From assembly GCA_002314465.1 (NCBI GenBank), contig DCGA01000134.1:1264-12368 (forward strand): DNA of 11,105 nt, written 5' to 3'. The notes beneath the pieces were generated by a model. That model was not told where the DNA came from. It ran no database searches and saw only the letters and a program-made list of their open reading frames with translations. This document shows positions 1 to 7,438 of this stretch, in pieces. Position 1 is the first letter of the stretch; every line of letters starts with the position of its first letter. The stretch is from a bacterium UBA1790. GTDB lineage: Bacteria > Bacteroidota > Bacteroidia > Bacteroidales > Muribaculaceae. Made by a program: the position numbers and the translations under genes.

Positions 1-474
1 GGTCCAGTCGCCAAAGTTCACTGCAAAACCGTCATAACTTTCGAAGTCGTCCCAGAAAACGGGAGGCTCCTGGTTCCACGAGAATGTGAGGTCATTGAGG
101 CCGGTCAGCGGGTTGTGTACAACCTGTGCATCAAGAGAGTAGGGAGTGAGGTTCTGCTCGTTGAGCAGTACCGAAACGGTGGTGTCGGCATTAACCGCGA
201 AGTTCATGTCGACGGGGTCGTAACCCTGTGCCGAGACGTTGAGCGAGTGGTTGCCCGCATATACCTTGACTGTGGTTGTTCCTTGGTCGTTGAGAGTAAC
301 CGAACTATAAGAGAGTGCATAGTCGGTCTGCTTGAGTACTAATTTTACACCGCTCACGACGGTGTTGTTGGGTCCCTTGACCGAAATGGTGAGAGATTTG
401 TCACGCTTCTGCGCCATGGTAGGCAATACCACGGCAATCATGAGCATGAGGGCTATTAATCGAAAGATTCTCAT
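1..474 (-). CDS. Secreted jelly-roll (choice-of-anchor J) protein, N-terminal 158 residues only
   Basis: The reading frame starts at the ATG complementary to 472-474 and stays open to base 1, so only the first 158 residues are seen. Residues 1-22 form a signal peptide (MRIFRLIALMLMIAVVLPTMAQ): an Arg after Met, a hydrophobic core and an Ala-Gln end. Residues about 24-108 look like a carboxypeptidase-regulatory/PEGA-type beta-sandwich (SLTISVKGP, then VKVYAGNHSLNVSAQGYDP, then TTVSVLLNEQ). Residues about 110-136 (VVHNPLTGLNDLTFSWN) resemble the fibronectin-like linker that precedes jelly-roll domains in Bacteroidales. The visible end, DDFESYDGFAVNFGDWT, is the typical opening of a choice-of-anchor J domain. 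A promoter lies 42 bases upstream of the start. The full protein is probably much longer and exported to the surface or medium. Its ligand is unknown, and the domain names rest on sequence style without a profile search. Confidence 0.88.
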   Translation of the reverse strand, partial: MRIFRLIALMLMIAVVLPTMAQKRDKSLTISVKGPNNTVVSGVKLVLKQTDYALSYSSVTLNDQGTTTVKVYAGNHSLNVSAQGYDPVDMNFAVNADTTVSVLLNEQNLTPYSLDAQVVHNPLTGLNDLTFSWNQEPPVFWDDFESYDGFAVNFGDWT

Positions 475-515
475 ATCTTGCAAAAGTTTATGTGCATAAT
501 TTACCAATTTAACTG

Positions 516-549
516 CAAAGATAGTGTTTTTCTCAATAAATAGGCAAAA
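516..549 (-). promoter_or_regulatory. Bacteroidetes-type promoter for the left-edge secreted protein gene
   Basis: On the minus strand, TATCTTTG (complement of 516-523) matches the Bacteroidetes -7 consensus TAnnTTTG exactly. A TTTG (545-548), within TTTTG at 545-549, lies 21 bases upstream as the -33 element. Predicted transcription starts near 510, leaving a leader of about 36 nt with no Shine-Dalgarno sequence, which is normal for this phylum. The surrounding stretch 475-588 holds no gene. It includes a short CG-alternating run at 568-577 to which I assign no role. Confidence 0.7.
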
Positions 550-588
550 GGAAAGGGAAAAACCTCACGCGCGCGCAAGTTTTGGCAC

Positions 589-627
589 AAAAAACATCCC
601 CGCGCCTCGGTGTGAAGCACGGGGATG
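589..627 (-). terminator. Rho-independent terminator of the 996-residue protein gene
   Basis: Read on the minus strand, 627-614 (CATCCCCGTGCTTC) pairs with 608-595 (GAGGCGCGGGGATG). This is a 14-base-pair stem with two G-U pairs and a five-base loop (ACACC). Six Ts (594-589) follow immediately. It lies about 70 bases past the stop codon of the gene ending at 698. The T run is on the minus side only, which fixes the direction. Confidence 0.88.
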
Positions 628-697
628 CCGTTATGTTTAGGGGTTGACTATTGCTGCAGCCACATGCATGGCGGCTCGCGTGAATAGTCGTGAAGAA

Positions 698-3688
698 TTA
701 CTTCTTCTGGCCCATGATGTTGTAGCGAACACCATCCTTGATGATGATAACCTCGCCGTTCTCAATAACCTTGACAGCCTTAGCAGAGCCAATCTGGAGG
801 TCGTTGATGCCAGTAGCACCGCTTTCCTTCATGACAATTTTGGGGAAGTTAGTCAAGGGGAATGAAACCTCGATGGTCTCGGTCTCATAACCATCCTTAG
901 AGAACTCGGCTGTGTAAGTGAGAGCACTCTTAACGACTGAGATTTCAACGACACCTGATGCATCGGTCTCGCCGAAGTACTGAACCACGGGAGCAGCCAT
1001 CATGTCGGTTGCCTCGGTTTCGGTCTTAGCGGTAAGAACTACGCTTACACCTTCAAGGGCTTGCTGGCTCTCGTTTTTAACGCTTGCCAGGAAGTATGCG
1101 GGAGAAAGAACAACACCGAATGTGGTTACGGGGAACTTCCAAGCGCTGTAAGAAGTGAAGTCGGCTACCTTAGTGCCGTCGCTGCGCTGGCCATAAGTCT
1201 GCTGGCTTACATTGCCGTCAACATCGAAACTCATGCTCTTATAAGTGTCGGCTTCGCTCTGAACCTTAACGCGGAGTGCGCCACCGGTGTAAGTGAAGGG
1301 CTCGTCAAAATCGATGGTCATGATTTCTACGCTTTCGCCGTAAGCACCCTTCTTAACGAAGGTGTACTCGCCGTCAAATACCTTGGTCATGTCGGCGTCG
1401 GCAGTAACTGTAGTGCCACCGAATGAAGTGTCGTCACAGTTCTTAACGAATGCCTTAACCTGGGTTGTAAGGTCGTCAGTAGTCTTGTAACCGTAGTAAG
1501 TGATAGAAGCGATGCGGTCGCCGTTCTTGATGCCTGCTGCAGCAAGCTGCTCGGCAGTGTAGAGAGTCTCGCTCACACTGTTCTTGTAGTTGGTGAACAG
1601 GGGAGAAGAGTCGGTAGTAGTCTTAGTACCTACGGTGAATGCCTCGGTAGCAGTCTCGGCGCGTACAGTTACGTCAACCGCGGGAACCTCAACGGTGTAA
1701 CCGTCGGTCCACTGGTACTTAACGTAAGCGGGGAATGTGCCGGTAGCGTGGGGAGTGAACGAGAATGTGTACTCGCTGGTTGCCTCACTTGCGATTTCGC
1801 TTGCCTCTGCAGTAGCAACAGCCTCGCCGTTGAAGTACAGGGTAGCGGTGTAAGAACCCTCAGCCTCAGCCTCGTCGTTGAGGTTGTAGAGAGTTACGTT
1901 GGCAAAGTACTCAGAGTTCACTGCGCCGTTGGCGGGAATGCTAACAGTCTTAGCGACAACATCGTGGTCAACGTCAACGCGCTCGCAGCCGTAAACGTCG
2001 TCGATGTTGGCGTAACCAGCCTCGAATGCTACATAGTAGTTACCAGCGGGGATGCCCTCAACGGTGATAGTCTGCCAGTTCTGTGAAGAAGCCGAAGAAG
2101 TAGACGCTGCAGTGTAAGGCATGTCGGCGTTAGCGACGGTCTTAACGAGAGTCCAGTCCTGACGGTTGGCCGAATAGTAAACGTTGATAACGCTGTTGTT
2201 GCTTGTTGCGCTTGATGTGCAGCGAGAAGCGTCGAACGCCAGCTTCTCACCCTCGGTCACCTTGAGCAGCGGAGTAGCGAGCTTGGTGAGTGTAGAGTAA
2301 GTGCTGTTGGTCATGAAGTTGTTGGTGCCGGCAGCAGTGAAGGTAGTCTTGCTCCACTGAGTCTTGTCGGCGAGTTCAATCCAACCCTGGGGCGCAGTCT
2401 TAGCGCTTGCGTTGCCCTGGAAGTCCTCGAAGTACTTGTTGGCGTCGAGAACGATTGCGCTAACGGGGATTTCAACGGTCTCGATTTCGCCGTTGGCGAT
2501 GGTGAGGTTGCCTGAGAAGATACCGGGAGCCGAAGCCTTGGCAGTGATAGTTACAGTCTCCTCGGCGTGAGCAGCAACCTGAACGGTTGTAGCGCTTGCC
2601 TCAAAGCCTGCGGGAACAGCTACGGTTGCTGTCATGGGAGCAGCACCTACGTTACCGATGGTAACGGTCTTAGCGTAGTCCTCGGTGATCTTACCGAACT
2701 TACCGAACTCGCTCTGGTATGTGCCGGCGTCCTTGATGCTGTAGTGGTTAGAGTTGTACACGCGCAGGATGGGAGCATAGGGAGTGGGCTCAATCCATGC
2801 ACCGTAAGCACCTGTGCCACCGAAGTTCTCAACGAGGTCATAGCGCAGGCGGCCGGGATAGTCGGCAGTGTTGAGGGTTGCCTCAACGTTTACGTCAGCA
2901 GACTGGCCAACAGCGAGGTCGTTCTCAAACGCTTGAGTCTTAACCATGACGTAGGGAGATGATGAGGTATACTTACCGATACCGTAAGAGAAACCTTCAT
3001 CGCCTACCTTGAAGTCCATGTCACCGCTATTGGTGATGGTACCTGAAATAACAACAGTGAAATTGCCCTCGGCATCGCAGTCGGGAGCCGATGAGCTTGT
3101 AACCTTAACGTTGCTAACAGTAAGCTTCTTGAAGAGCTCGATATCTACGCTCTGAGCATAGAAGTTGTCAACCATTACGTTACTACCCTTGATACCGATG
3201 CACTTACCCTCAACTGCGGGAATCTGGATGGTAATCCAGTCGCCGCCCTTCTCGAGGGGATAAGTGGTAGAAGCAACGAGCTCGGTGCCAGCGCTCCACT
3301 TGCCGTCGGCGTCCTGTGACATCTCAAATACGCTGATGTAACCCAGTGTATAGAAACCGAGGTCCTTGACAGCGAGTGTTGAAGTACCAGTCACCTTGGG
3401 GGTGATTACATAAGAATCGTAGGCTGAAGATGTCTGTGAGCTGATCTGGAGACCACCGGTGCCGTCAACACCACCTGTTGCCTTGTAGGTGTAGGTAGTG
3501 CCGTAAGTACCAATCTTAGCATAAGTCCAACCCTTAGATACACTCCAAGCGCTGCTACTGCTGGTGGTAAAGCTCGTGTTGAAATCTTCGGTGTAGTCGG
3601 TAACAGTTTTGATACCGTCGGCTGCGTAAGCTGATGAAGCGCCCAGCAACAGGGCTGCAGCCATCACGAAAGTAGAGAAAATTTTCAT
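698..3688 (-). CDS. Secreted 996-residue protein with two jelly-roll regions and a short conserved C-terminal tail
   Basis: An exported, probably surface-exposed protein of unknown ligand. Residues 1-23 are a signal peptide ending AYA|A. Residues about 30-185 form a first choice-of-anchor J-like domain (TEDFNTSF opening, VMVDNFYAQ closing strand). Residues 187-310 and 320-412 look like immunoglobulin-like beta-sandwiches, the second of choice-of-anchor D type (TVTIGNVGAAPMTATVAVP). Residues about 417-570 form a second jelly roll (YFEDFQG, APQGW, IDDVYGCERVDV). Residues about 572-676 form a CARDB-like segment, 682-865 a module I do not recognise by name, and 866-945 a carboxypeptidase-regulatory-like fold (ALEGVSVVL, GYETETIEVSFP). 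The last 40 residues are a tail containing IENGEVIIIKDGVRYNIMGQ and ending KK, resembling part of a type-IX-secretion sorting domain but ending abruptly. There is no catalytic signature. It is bounded by hairpins on both sides, so probably monocistronic. Domain limits are approximate. Confidence 0.93.
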   Translation of the reverse strand: MKIFSTFVMAAALLLGASSAYAADGIKTVTDYTEDFNTSFTTSSSSAWSVSKGWTYAKIGTYGTTYTYKATGGVDGTGGLQISSQTSSAYDSYVITPKVTGTSTLAVKDLGFYTLGYISVFEMSQDADGKWSAGTELVASTTYPLEKGGDWITIQIPAVEGKCIGIKGSNVMVDNFYAQSVDIELFKKLTVSNVKVTSSSAPDCDAEGNFTVVISGTITNSGDMDFKVGDEGFSYGIGKYTSSSPYVMVKTQAFENDLAVGQSADVNVEATLNTADYPGRLRYDLVENFGGTGAYGAWIEPTPYAPILRVYNSNHYSIKDAGTYQSEFGKFGKITEDYAKTVTIGNVGAAPMTATVAVPAGFEASATTVQVAAHAEETVTITAKASAPGIFSGNLTIANGEIETVEIPVSAIVLDANKYFEDFQGNASAKTAPQGWIELADKTQWSKTTFTAAGTNNFMTNSTYSTLTKLATPLLKVTEGEKLAFDASRCTSSATSNNSVINVYYSANRQDWTLVKTVANADMPYTAASTSSASSQNWQTITVEGIPAGNYYVAFEAGYANIDDVYGCERVDVDHDVVAKTVSIPANGAVNSEYFANVTLYNLNDEAEAEGSYTATLYFNGEAVATAEASEIASEATSEYTFSFTPHATGTFPAYVKYQWTDGYTVEVPAVDVTVRAETATEAFTVGTKTTTDSSPLFTNYKNSVSETLYTAEQLAAAGIKNGDRIASITYYGYKTTDDLTTQVKAFVKNCDDTSFGGTTVTADADMTKVFDGEYTFVKKGAYGESVEIMTIDFDEPFTYTGGALRVKVQSEADTYKSMSFDVDGNVSQQTYGQRSDGTKVADFTSYSAWKFPVTTFGVVLSPAYFLASVKNESQQALEGVSVVLTAKTETEATDMMAAPVVQYFGETDASGVVEISVVKSALTYTAEFSKDGYETETIEVSFPLTNFPKIVMKESGATGINDLQIGSAKAVKVIENGEVIIIKDGVRYNIMGQKK

Positions 3689-3737
3689 ACGCGATATTAT
3701 TTATAGTTAGTAATTTAGTTTATTCCCTAATTAAGTA

Positions 3738-3784
3738 AATATTCCAGGAGGGCCAGAGTCAACCCCTGGCTCCTCCAGAATATT
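3738..3784 (-). terminator. Hairpin terminator of the dockerin-tailed adhesin-like gene
   Basis: The 19-base arms 3784-3766 and 3756-3738 pair around a nine-base loop with three G-U pairs and two A-C mismatches on the minus-strand RNA. The same arms on the plus strand would turn the wobbles into mismatches, so the hairpin is built for the minus direction. It lies 27 bases after the stop codon at 3811 and is followed by T-rich but interrupted sequence (TTTACTTAATT overlapping the arm). It may therefore leak into the gene starting at 3688. I see no clear TAnnTTTG promoter between this hairpin and that start. Confidence 0.62.
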
Positions 3785-3810
3785 ATGTTGAATCTACAAG
3801 CGGGCTGTGA

Positions 3811-6783
3811 TTACTTGCCCAGGATGCAGTTGATGATGCGTGTAAGGTCGCTCACGTCGATAACGCCGTCGTTATTGAAGTCGCACTCCTTAGTCTTGTC
3901 GGTAGCCTTACCCAGCATGTGGTTGATGAGGATGTTGATATCGCTCAGGTCAACCTCACCGTCACCATTGATGTCGTAAGGATTAGAAGCATACATGTGC
4001 TGGAACTCGAAGTTGTCGTAGAAACCGCCGAGGCAGTTGGTAGAATAAGACTTCACGGCAACATATATCTTCTTGCCTGCATAGCTCGAGAGGTCAACGC
4101 TGATGGGAGTCCATGCCACGTTGTCGAAGAGTTCGAGTTTCTGGCTGAATACCTCGGTGTAGTCGGCAGTGTTCTTGCCTCCGACCTCGCTCACGAGAAC
4201 GCTCACCTCGGGACAGTCGCTGGGGAGAATGCTGTTAACGCTTTCCCATGTGCGTGCGTCCATAGTGAACTTAGACTTGTCGGTAGCAGTCATCTGGCCG
4301 CTTACCAGCCAGTCCTCGAATGCACCGTTGCTGTTGCAGCGGCTCATGAGTGACTGATGGCCGTGAGCCTCCTTGAGCACTGAGTTACACTCGCTGTCGT
4401 TGAGAACGAACATTGAGAGGGGAGTGCCCATGTTGGGAACCTTCCATGACCAGCATGTCACTGTAGCAAGGCCGTCGACGTCGATGGCTGTGAAGCCAGC
4501 GGGTGAAGCACCGGTCTTGTCATTCTCAAATCCGAAGTAAGAGAAGTCGCGGGGCATTGCGATAGCCTTAACGGGAAGGCTCACTGTGTTGCCGTCGCTC
4601 AGAGCAAGGGTCATTGTACCCTCTACCTCAACGGGCTCGGCTTCGCTTGTCTTGCTTGAGAAGCTGATGTTGAACTGGTTAGAAGTGCTTGCTTCGATGG
4701 TTGTGCCGTTGGCAATTGTGCTGCTGAAGCCAGCCTTATCGAAGCTAACCTTAGTAACGGTTACGGGAGCGCCGCCCAGGTTGGTCACTGCGAGAACGGG
4801 CGAAGTTGCTACCTCGTTGTAATTTACCTTGTAAGCATCCCAAGAATTGACGCTGAATGATACCTGTGCAGCCTTGGGCTCAATCTTAACAACGTCGATA
4901 GCGGCGCTGCGAGCGCGGTTGTAGTTGTGTGAGATATAGCGCCAGCGCAGCTGGATGGTCTTGCCTGCATACTCGCTGAGGTCGAGAGTCTCATAGCACC
5001 AGTAGTACTTGCCGTCTGCTTCAACGTTGTTGCTGATGATGCGCACCTGCTTCCACTCGCCGTCGTTCCATACCTCGAGGAATGCGGCGTCGATGCCGTC
5101 CTCGGCAGTTGTCTTGTTGATGTGGATAGAAGTGAGGTCCTTAACCATATCTGAAGGATGTGCGTTACCCCAGAAGAAACTCAACTGATATTCGCCCTCG
5201 GCGGGGAGGGTGATGTCGGGAGTGTAGAGGTAAGCCGATTTCTCGGTCTCGTTGGCATAAGCCATAGCACAACCCTTGCCCTCGTAGCTGTAACTGTTGT
5301 TCTGTGTCCACTTGGTGTAAGCCTGGTTCTCGGTATTCCAACCCAGGGGCGCAAATGTGTCGCCGTTGAAGTCTTCAACCCAGGGGAATTCCTTTACCGA
5401 GTGGTCGTCCTGAGTGTTGAACATCCACACGGGAACATTTTCGGCGTTACCCGCGCTGTTGTAGGGAACAACCTTCCAGTAGATCTTAGAAGCGTAGGGC
5501 AACTGTGCAACCTTGTAAGAGGTTTCGTTCTTGCAGTCAACACCGTTAACGATATTCCATGAGCCTTCTTCGCTGCCCACATATACCTTGTAGCCCTCGG
5601 CAAACTGTGCTTCGCGCCACTTGAGTTCTACGTTCTTGGTGTAAACCTGTGAAGCGCTGTCGGCGGGTGATACCAGTTCGGCTGCGCCGGGAATACCGTC
5701 AAGGCCGTAAACGTTGGGGAGCAACACGCGGTCGATGAGGAATGTAGTCCACTCGTCGGCACCCTCGGTGTCGTAAGAAACCTTAGAGTTCTTGAAGCGC
5801 AGGCGCACGTTGTCGCTCACTACATCGCTGAGGTCGATTTCCACGTTGATGAGTGTATCAATCTTAGTGTAGTCGGCCATCCACAGTTCCTTGGGGAATG
5901 TTTCGCCGCCGTCGGTCGAAAGTTCTACCGACAGGTCGTTATAGGGAGCTTCCTCACCGGTGAACATGCTGTAGTAGGTGAACATGAACTTGTGGGGAGC
6001 GTCGGCGCTGCTCAGGTCGAGGCGGGGAGTAGTGAGGTAGTTGTCCACATAGTCGCCGCTTGCCATTGCGCTGAGGTCGCCCTCGATAGCATAGGGGGTA
6101 GAACGGAAACCGCTGTTGCCCCATCCTGCGGGAGCAAACTGACGTCCCTCGAAGAGTTCGAGAGTGTAACCGTCGGGTATAGCGGTCTTGTTGGCCTTAA
6201 GGTGTATTGTAACGTCACCGCCGTTGGTGTGGATTACCGCATCGGTCTCGGCGGGAGAAGTGAAGCTTGCTGTGTAGGCAAACTGCAGGTCGACAGTCTC
6301 GTTGATGCCGAGGTCGGCGTCGTAAGCGTTCTGGTTGATGGTGATGCACTCGGGTGCGTCAAAGCCAGTGACCTTGAGACCTTTCTTACCTACGTTCTTG
6401 AGTTTGATAACCTCGCTGTAGCGCTTCTCGCCGATGAACATCTCGGGATACTCATAGCTGGTCTGCATGAGTTCGGCGATGGGGCCGTTAAGGCTCTTGT
6501 GGTACTGTACGTTGATGTTGTCGAGGTAAACGACATTGGCAACACGCTTGAGCAGGTTGTAGATGAATGCAATCTTGATGGTCTTTCCTTGATAAGCGTC
6601 GAGGTCGAGCTTAGAGTTGTGGATAGCCCAGTTCTGCCACAGGTAAGTGCCATAGGGATCGGCGGGAACACCGCTGTCGCGCACGTCATCTTCCTTCTGG
6701 ATGTCGAAGATTACTGTTGTGTCGCTGGGATTAGCCATGTCAATGATGGAACCTGCAGAGTCATCGCTTTGTCCTTGAGACAA
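3811..6783 (-). CDS. Multi-jelly-roll secreted protein with C-terminal dockerin-like tail (main part, downstream of frameshift)
   Basis: This is the larger part of a broken gene whose true start is at 7151 in another frame; the frame here is open from 6804 with no credible start of its own. Numbered from 6783, it contains: the end of a first choice-of-anchor J domain (LDAYQGKTIKIAFIYNLL, VVYLDNINV, to about 94); a choice-of-anchor D-like sandwich (103-200); a second jelly roll (207-355); a fibronectin type III-like domain (366-457, KVYVGSEEG, IYWKVVPYN); a third jelly roll (465-635, LSEYAGKTIQLRWRY); another choice-of-anchor D-like domain (638-742); a fourth jelly roll (745-927, SSYAGKKIYVAV); and a dockerin-like tail (935-990) with two calcium-loop repeats, DINGDGEVDLSDIN and DFNNDGVIDVSDL. 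Repairing one missing base gives about 1113 residues. The role is probably adhesion or binding at the cell surface. No enzyme motif is seen. Confidence 0.9.
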   Translation of the reverse strand: MSQGQSDDSAGSIIDMANPSDTTVIFDIQKEDDVRDSGVPADPYGTYLWQNWAIHNSKLDLDAYQGKTIKIAFIYNLLKRVANVVYLDNINVQYHKSLNGPIAELMQTSYEYPEMFIGEKRYSEVIKLKNVGKKGLKVTGFDAPECITINQNAYDADLGINETVDLQFAYTASFTSPAETDAVIHTNGGDVTIHLKANKTAIPDGYTLELFEGRQFAPAGWGNSGFRSTPYAIEGDLSAMASGDYVDNYLTTPRLDLSSADAPHKFMFTYYSMFTGEEAPYNDLSVELSTDGGETFPKELWMADYTKIDTLINVEIDLSDVVSDNVRLRFKNSKVSYDTEGADEWTTFLIDRVLLPNVYGLDGIPGAAELVSPADSASQVYTKNVELKWREAQFAEGYKVYVGSEEGSWNIVNGVDCKNETSYKVAQLPYASKIYWKVVPYNSAGNAENVPVWMFNTQDDHSVKEFPWVEDFNGDTFAPLGWNTENQAYTKWTQNNSYSYEGKGCAMAYANETEKSAYLYTPDITLPAEGEYQLSFFWGNAHPSDMVKDLTSIHINKTTAEDGIDAAFLEVWNDGEWKQVRIISNNVEADGKYYWCYETLDLSEYAGKTIQLRWRYISHNYNRARSAAIDVVKIEPKAAQVSFSVNSWDAYKVNYNEVATSPVLAVTNLGGAPVTVTKVSFDKAGFSSTIANGTTIEASTSNQFNISFSSKTSEAEPVEVEGTMTLALSDGNTVSLPVKAIAMPRDFSYFGFENDKTGASPAGFTAIDVDGLATVTCWSWKVPNMGTPLSMFVLNDSECNSVLKEAHGHQSLMSRCNSNGAFEDWLVSGQMTATDKSKFTMDARTWESVNSILPSDCPEVSVLVSEVGGKNTADYTEVFSQKLELFDNVAWTPISVDLSSYAGKKIYVAVKSYSTNCLGGFYDNFEFQHMYASNPYDINGDGEVDLSDINILINHMLGKATDKTKECDFNNDGVIDVSDLTRIINCILGK

Positions 6784-7151
6784 GCAGCGGCAGCAGCCTC
6801 CCAGTCAAAAGAAAGCTGGTAGGTGTTGTCGAGAGTCATCGCGGGGGTAATAATCATATCCTTGCGGGGGCCTACGCCGTCGCCATCGCCCTTCTCGTAG
6901 GTGGGCGCGTCGCAATAAGCATAGTGGTTGCCACTCATGGTACTGCTTGCAGTGCTGTTGTGGCCGATGGTCCAGCGGTAGCCCGTGTGTGACCCGGTGT
7001 AAGTGGTCACTGCAGTCCAGCCGTCGGGCAGGACGGTTGTGGCTACGTCGGATTGTGTCTTCTCAAAATCCTCGTCGAGCAGTGTCTGTGCATTTACAGC
7101 CACGGCCATCGAGAAGACCATTGAGAGCATCAGAATGTAGATTCGTTTCAT
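6711..7151 (-). CDS. N-terminal fragment of the frameshifted multi-jelly-roll protein
   Basis: This piece carries the real start of the gene that continues in another frame to 3811. The start at 7151 is chosen because it opens a signal peptide (MKRIYILMLSMVFSMAVAVNAQ). The frame is open 19 codons further upstream to 7208, but that would place a polar stretch (MELYGKTYF) ahead of the signal and overlap the promoter region. After the signal comes a jelly-roll opening: LLDEDFEK at about residue 24, LPDGWT, then YQLSFDWEAAAAACLKDKAMT. From about residue 133 the frame yields an atypical end (VPSLTWLIPATQQ) and stops at 6711. Shifting back one base near CTGCAGGT (6751-6758) instead gives SIIDMANPSDTTVIFDIQ, which continues the domain naturally. 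The product as written would be 146 residues and probably nonfunctional. It could be a real mutation or a sequence error. Confidence 0.8.
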   Translation of the reverse strand: MKRIYILMLSMVFSMAVAVNAQTLLDEDFEKTQSDVATTVLPDGWTAVTTYTGSHTGYRWTIGHNSTASSTMSGNHYAYCDAPTYEKGDGDGVGPRKDMIITPAMTLDNTYQLSFDWEAAAAACLKDKAMTLQVPSLTWLIPATQQ

Positions 7152-7221
7152 GTTTTTTAATGCATTAAAATAACAACTGTTGAAATAAGTTTTCCCATAC
7201 AATTCCAACCTTGCTGACGAG

Positions 7222-7274
7222 CAAAGTTGATAGTTGACTGCAAAATTAGCAAAAATATATGAAAATTACCACAA
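7222..7274 (-). promoter_or_regulatory. Promoter region of the adhesin-like gene (two overlapping candidates)
   Basis: Two arrangements are possible on the minus strand. One is an exact -7 box TAATTTTG (7248-7241) with TTG (7274-7272) 23 bases upstream, a spacing slightly long for this phylum. The other is a weaker box CAACTTTG (7229-7222) with TTTG inside a T-run (7253-7250) at the usual 20-base spacing. Either gives a leader of roughly 65-85 nt before the start at 7151. I cannot choose between them from sequence alone. Confidence 0.5.
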
Positions 7275-7303
7275 TAATCCTACAAAAAATCACAAATTGC
7301 CAC

Positions 7304-7382
7304 GTATATCGCCTTATAGAGTGTCTGTATGACATTCGGGGATGTAATGAGGTTTCGGTACAGTGTAGGAAGGCGATTATAC
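7304..7382. repeat. Imperfect inverted repeat in the intergenic region
   Basis: GTATATCGCCTT (7304-7315) is the reverse complement of AAGGCGAT-ATAC (7370-7382) apart from one extra T at 7378. The 54-base interior holds smaller complementary words (TGTC 7322-7325 with GACA 7331-7334; ACAT with ATGT around TCGGGG). It lies between the small-RNA terminator and the adhesin promoter. It could be a folded leader if transcription reads through the terminator, a protein-binding site, or a small degraded element. I do not recognise it. Confidence 0.5.
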
Positions 7383-7398
7383 AAATGCATATACATGC

Positions 7399-7438
7399 AA
7401 AATTAAAGCCCCCGGAACTTCTCAGTTCGAGGGGCTTT
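7399..7438 (-). terminator. Intrinsic terminator of the candidate small RNA
   Basis: On the minus strand AAAGCCCC (7438-7431) pairs with GGGGCTTT (7412-7405). An inner GAAC/GTTC stem (7428-7425 with 7418-7415) and a six-base loop extend it, with single bulged bases at 7430 and 7414. It is followed by AATTTT (7404-7399). The other strand lacks a T run after the stem (GATGCTAC), so the minus direction is preferred. Confidence 0.8.

Noticed and set aside
568..577. Alternating CG run as a possible structural or binding element
   Set aside because: It is short, not clearly symmetric with any neighbour, and lies just beyond a promoter already explained without it.
6714..6804. Programmed -1 ribosomal frameshifting
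   Set aside because: No slippery heptamer in the right phase and no following strong hairpin were seen; mutation or sequence error is simpler.
5992..6822. A 276-codon open frame on the plus strand opposite the adhesin-like gene
   Set aside because: It is a complement-strand shadow of a gene with coherent domains; it has no signal, motif or promoter of its own.
7152..7208. An upstream start at 7208 for the adhesin-like gene
   Set aside because: It would add 19 polar residues before a well-formed signal peptide and would lie close to or inside the promoter region.
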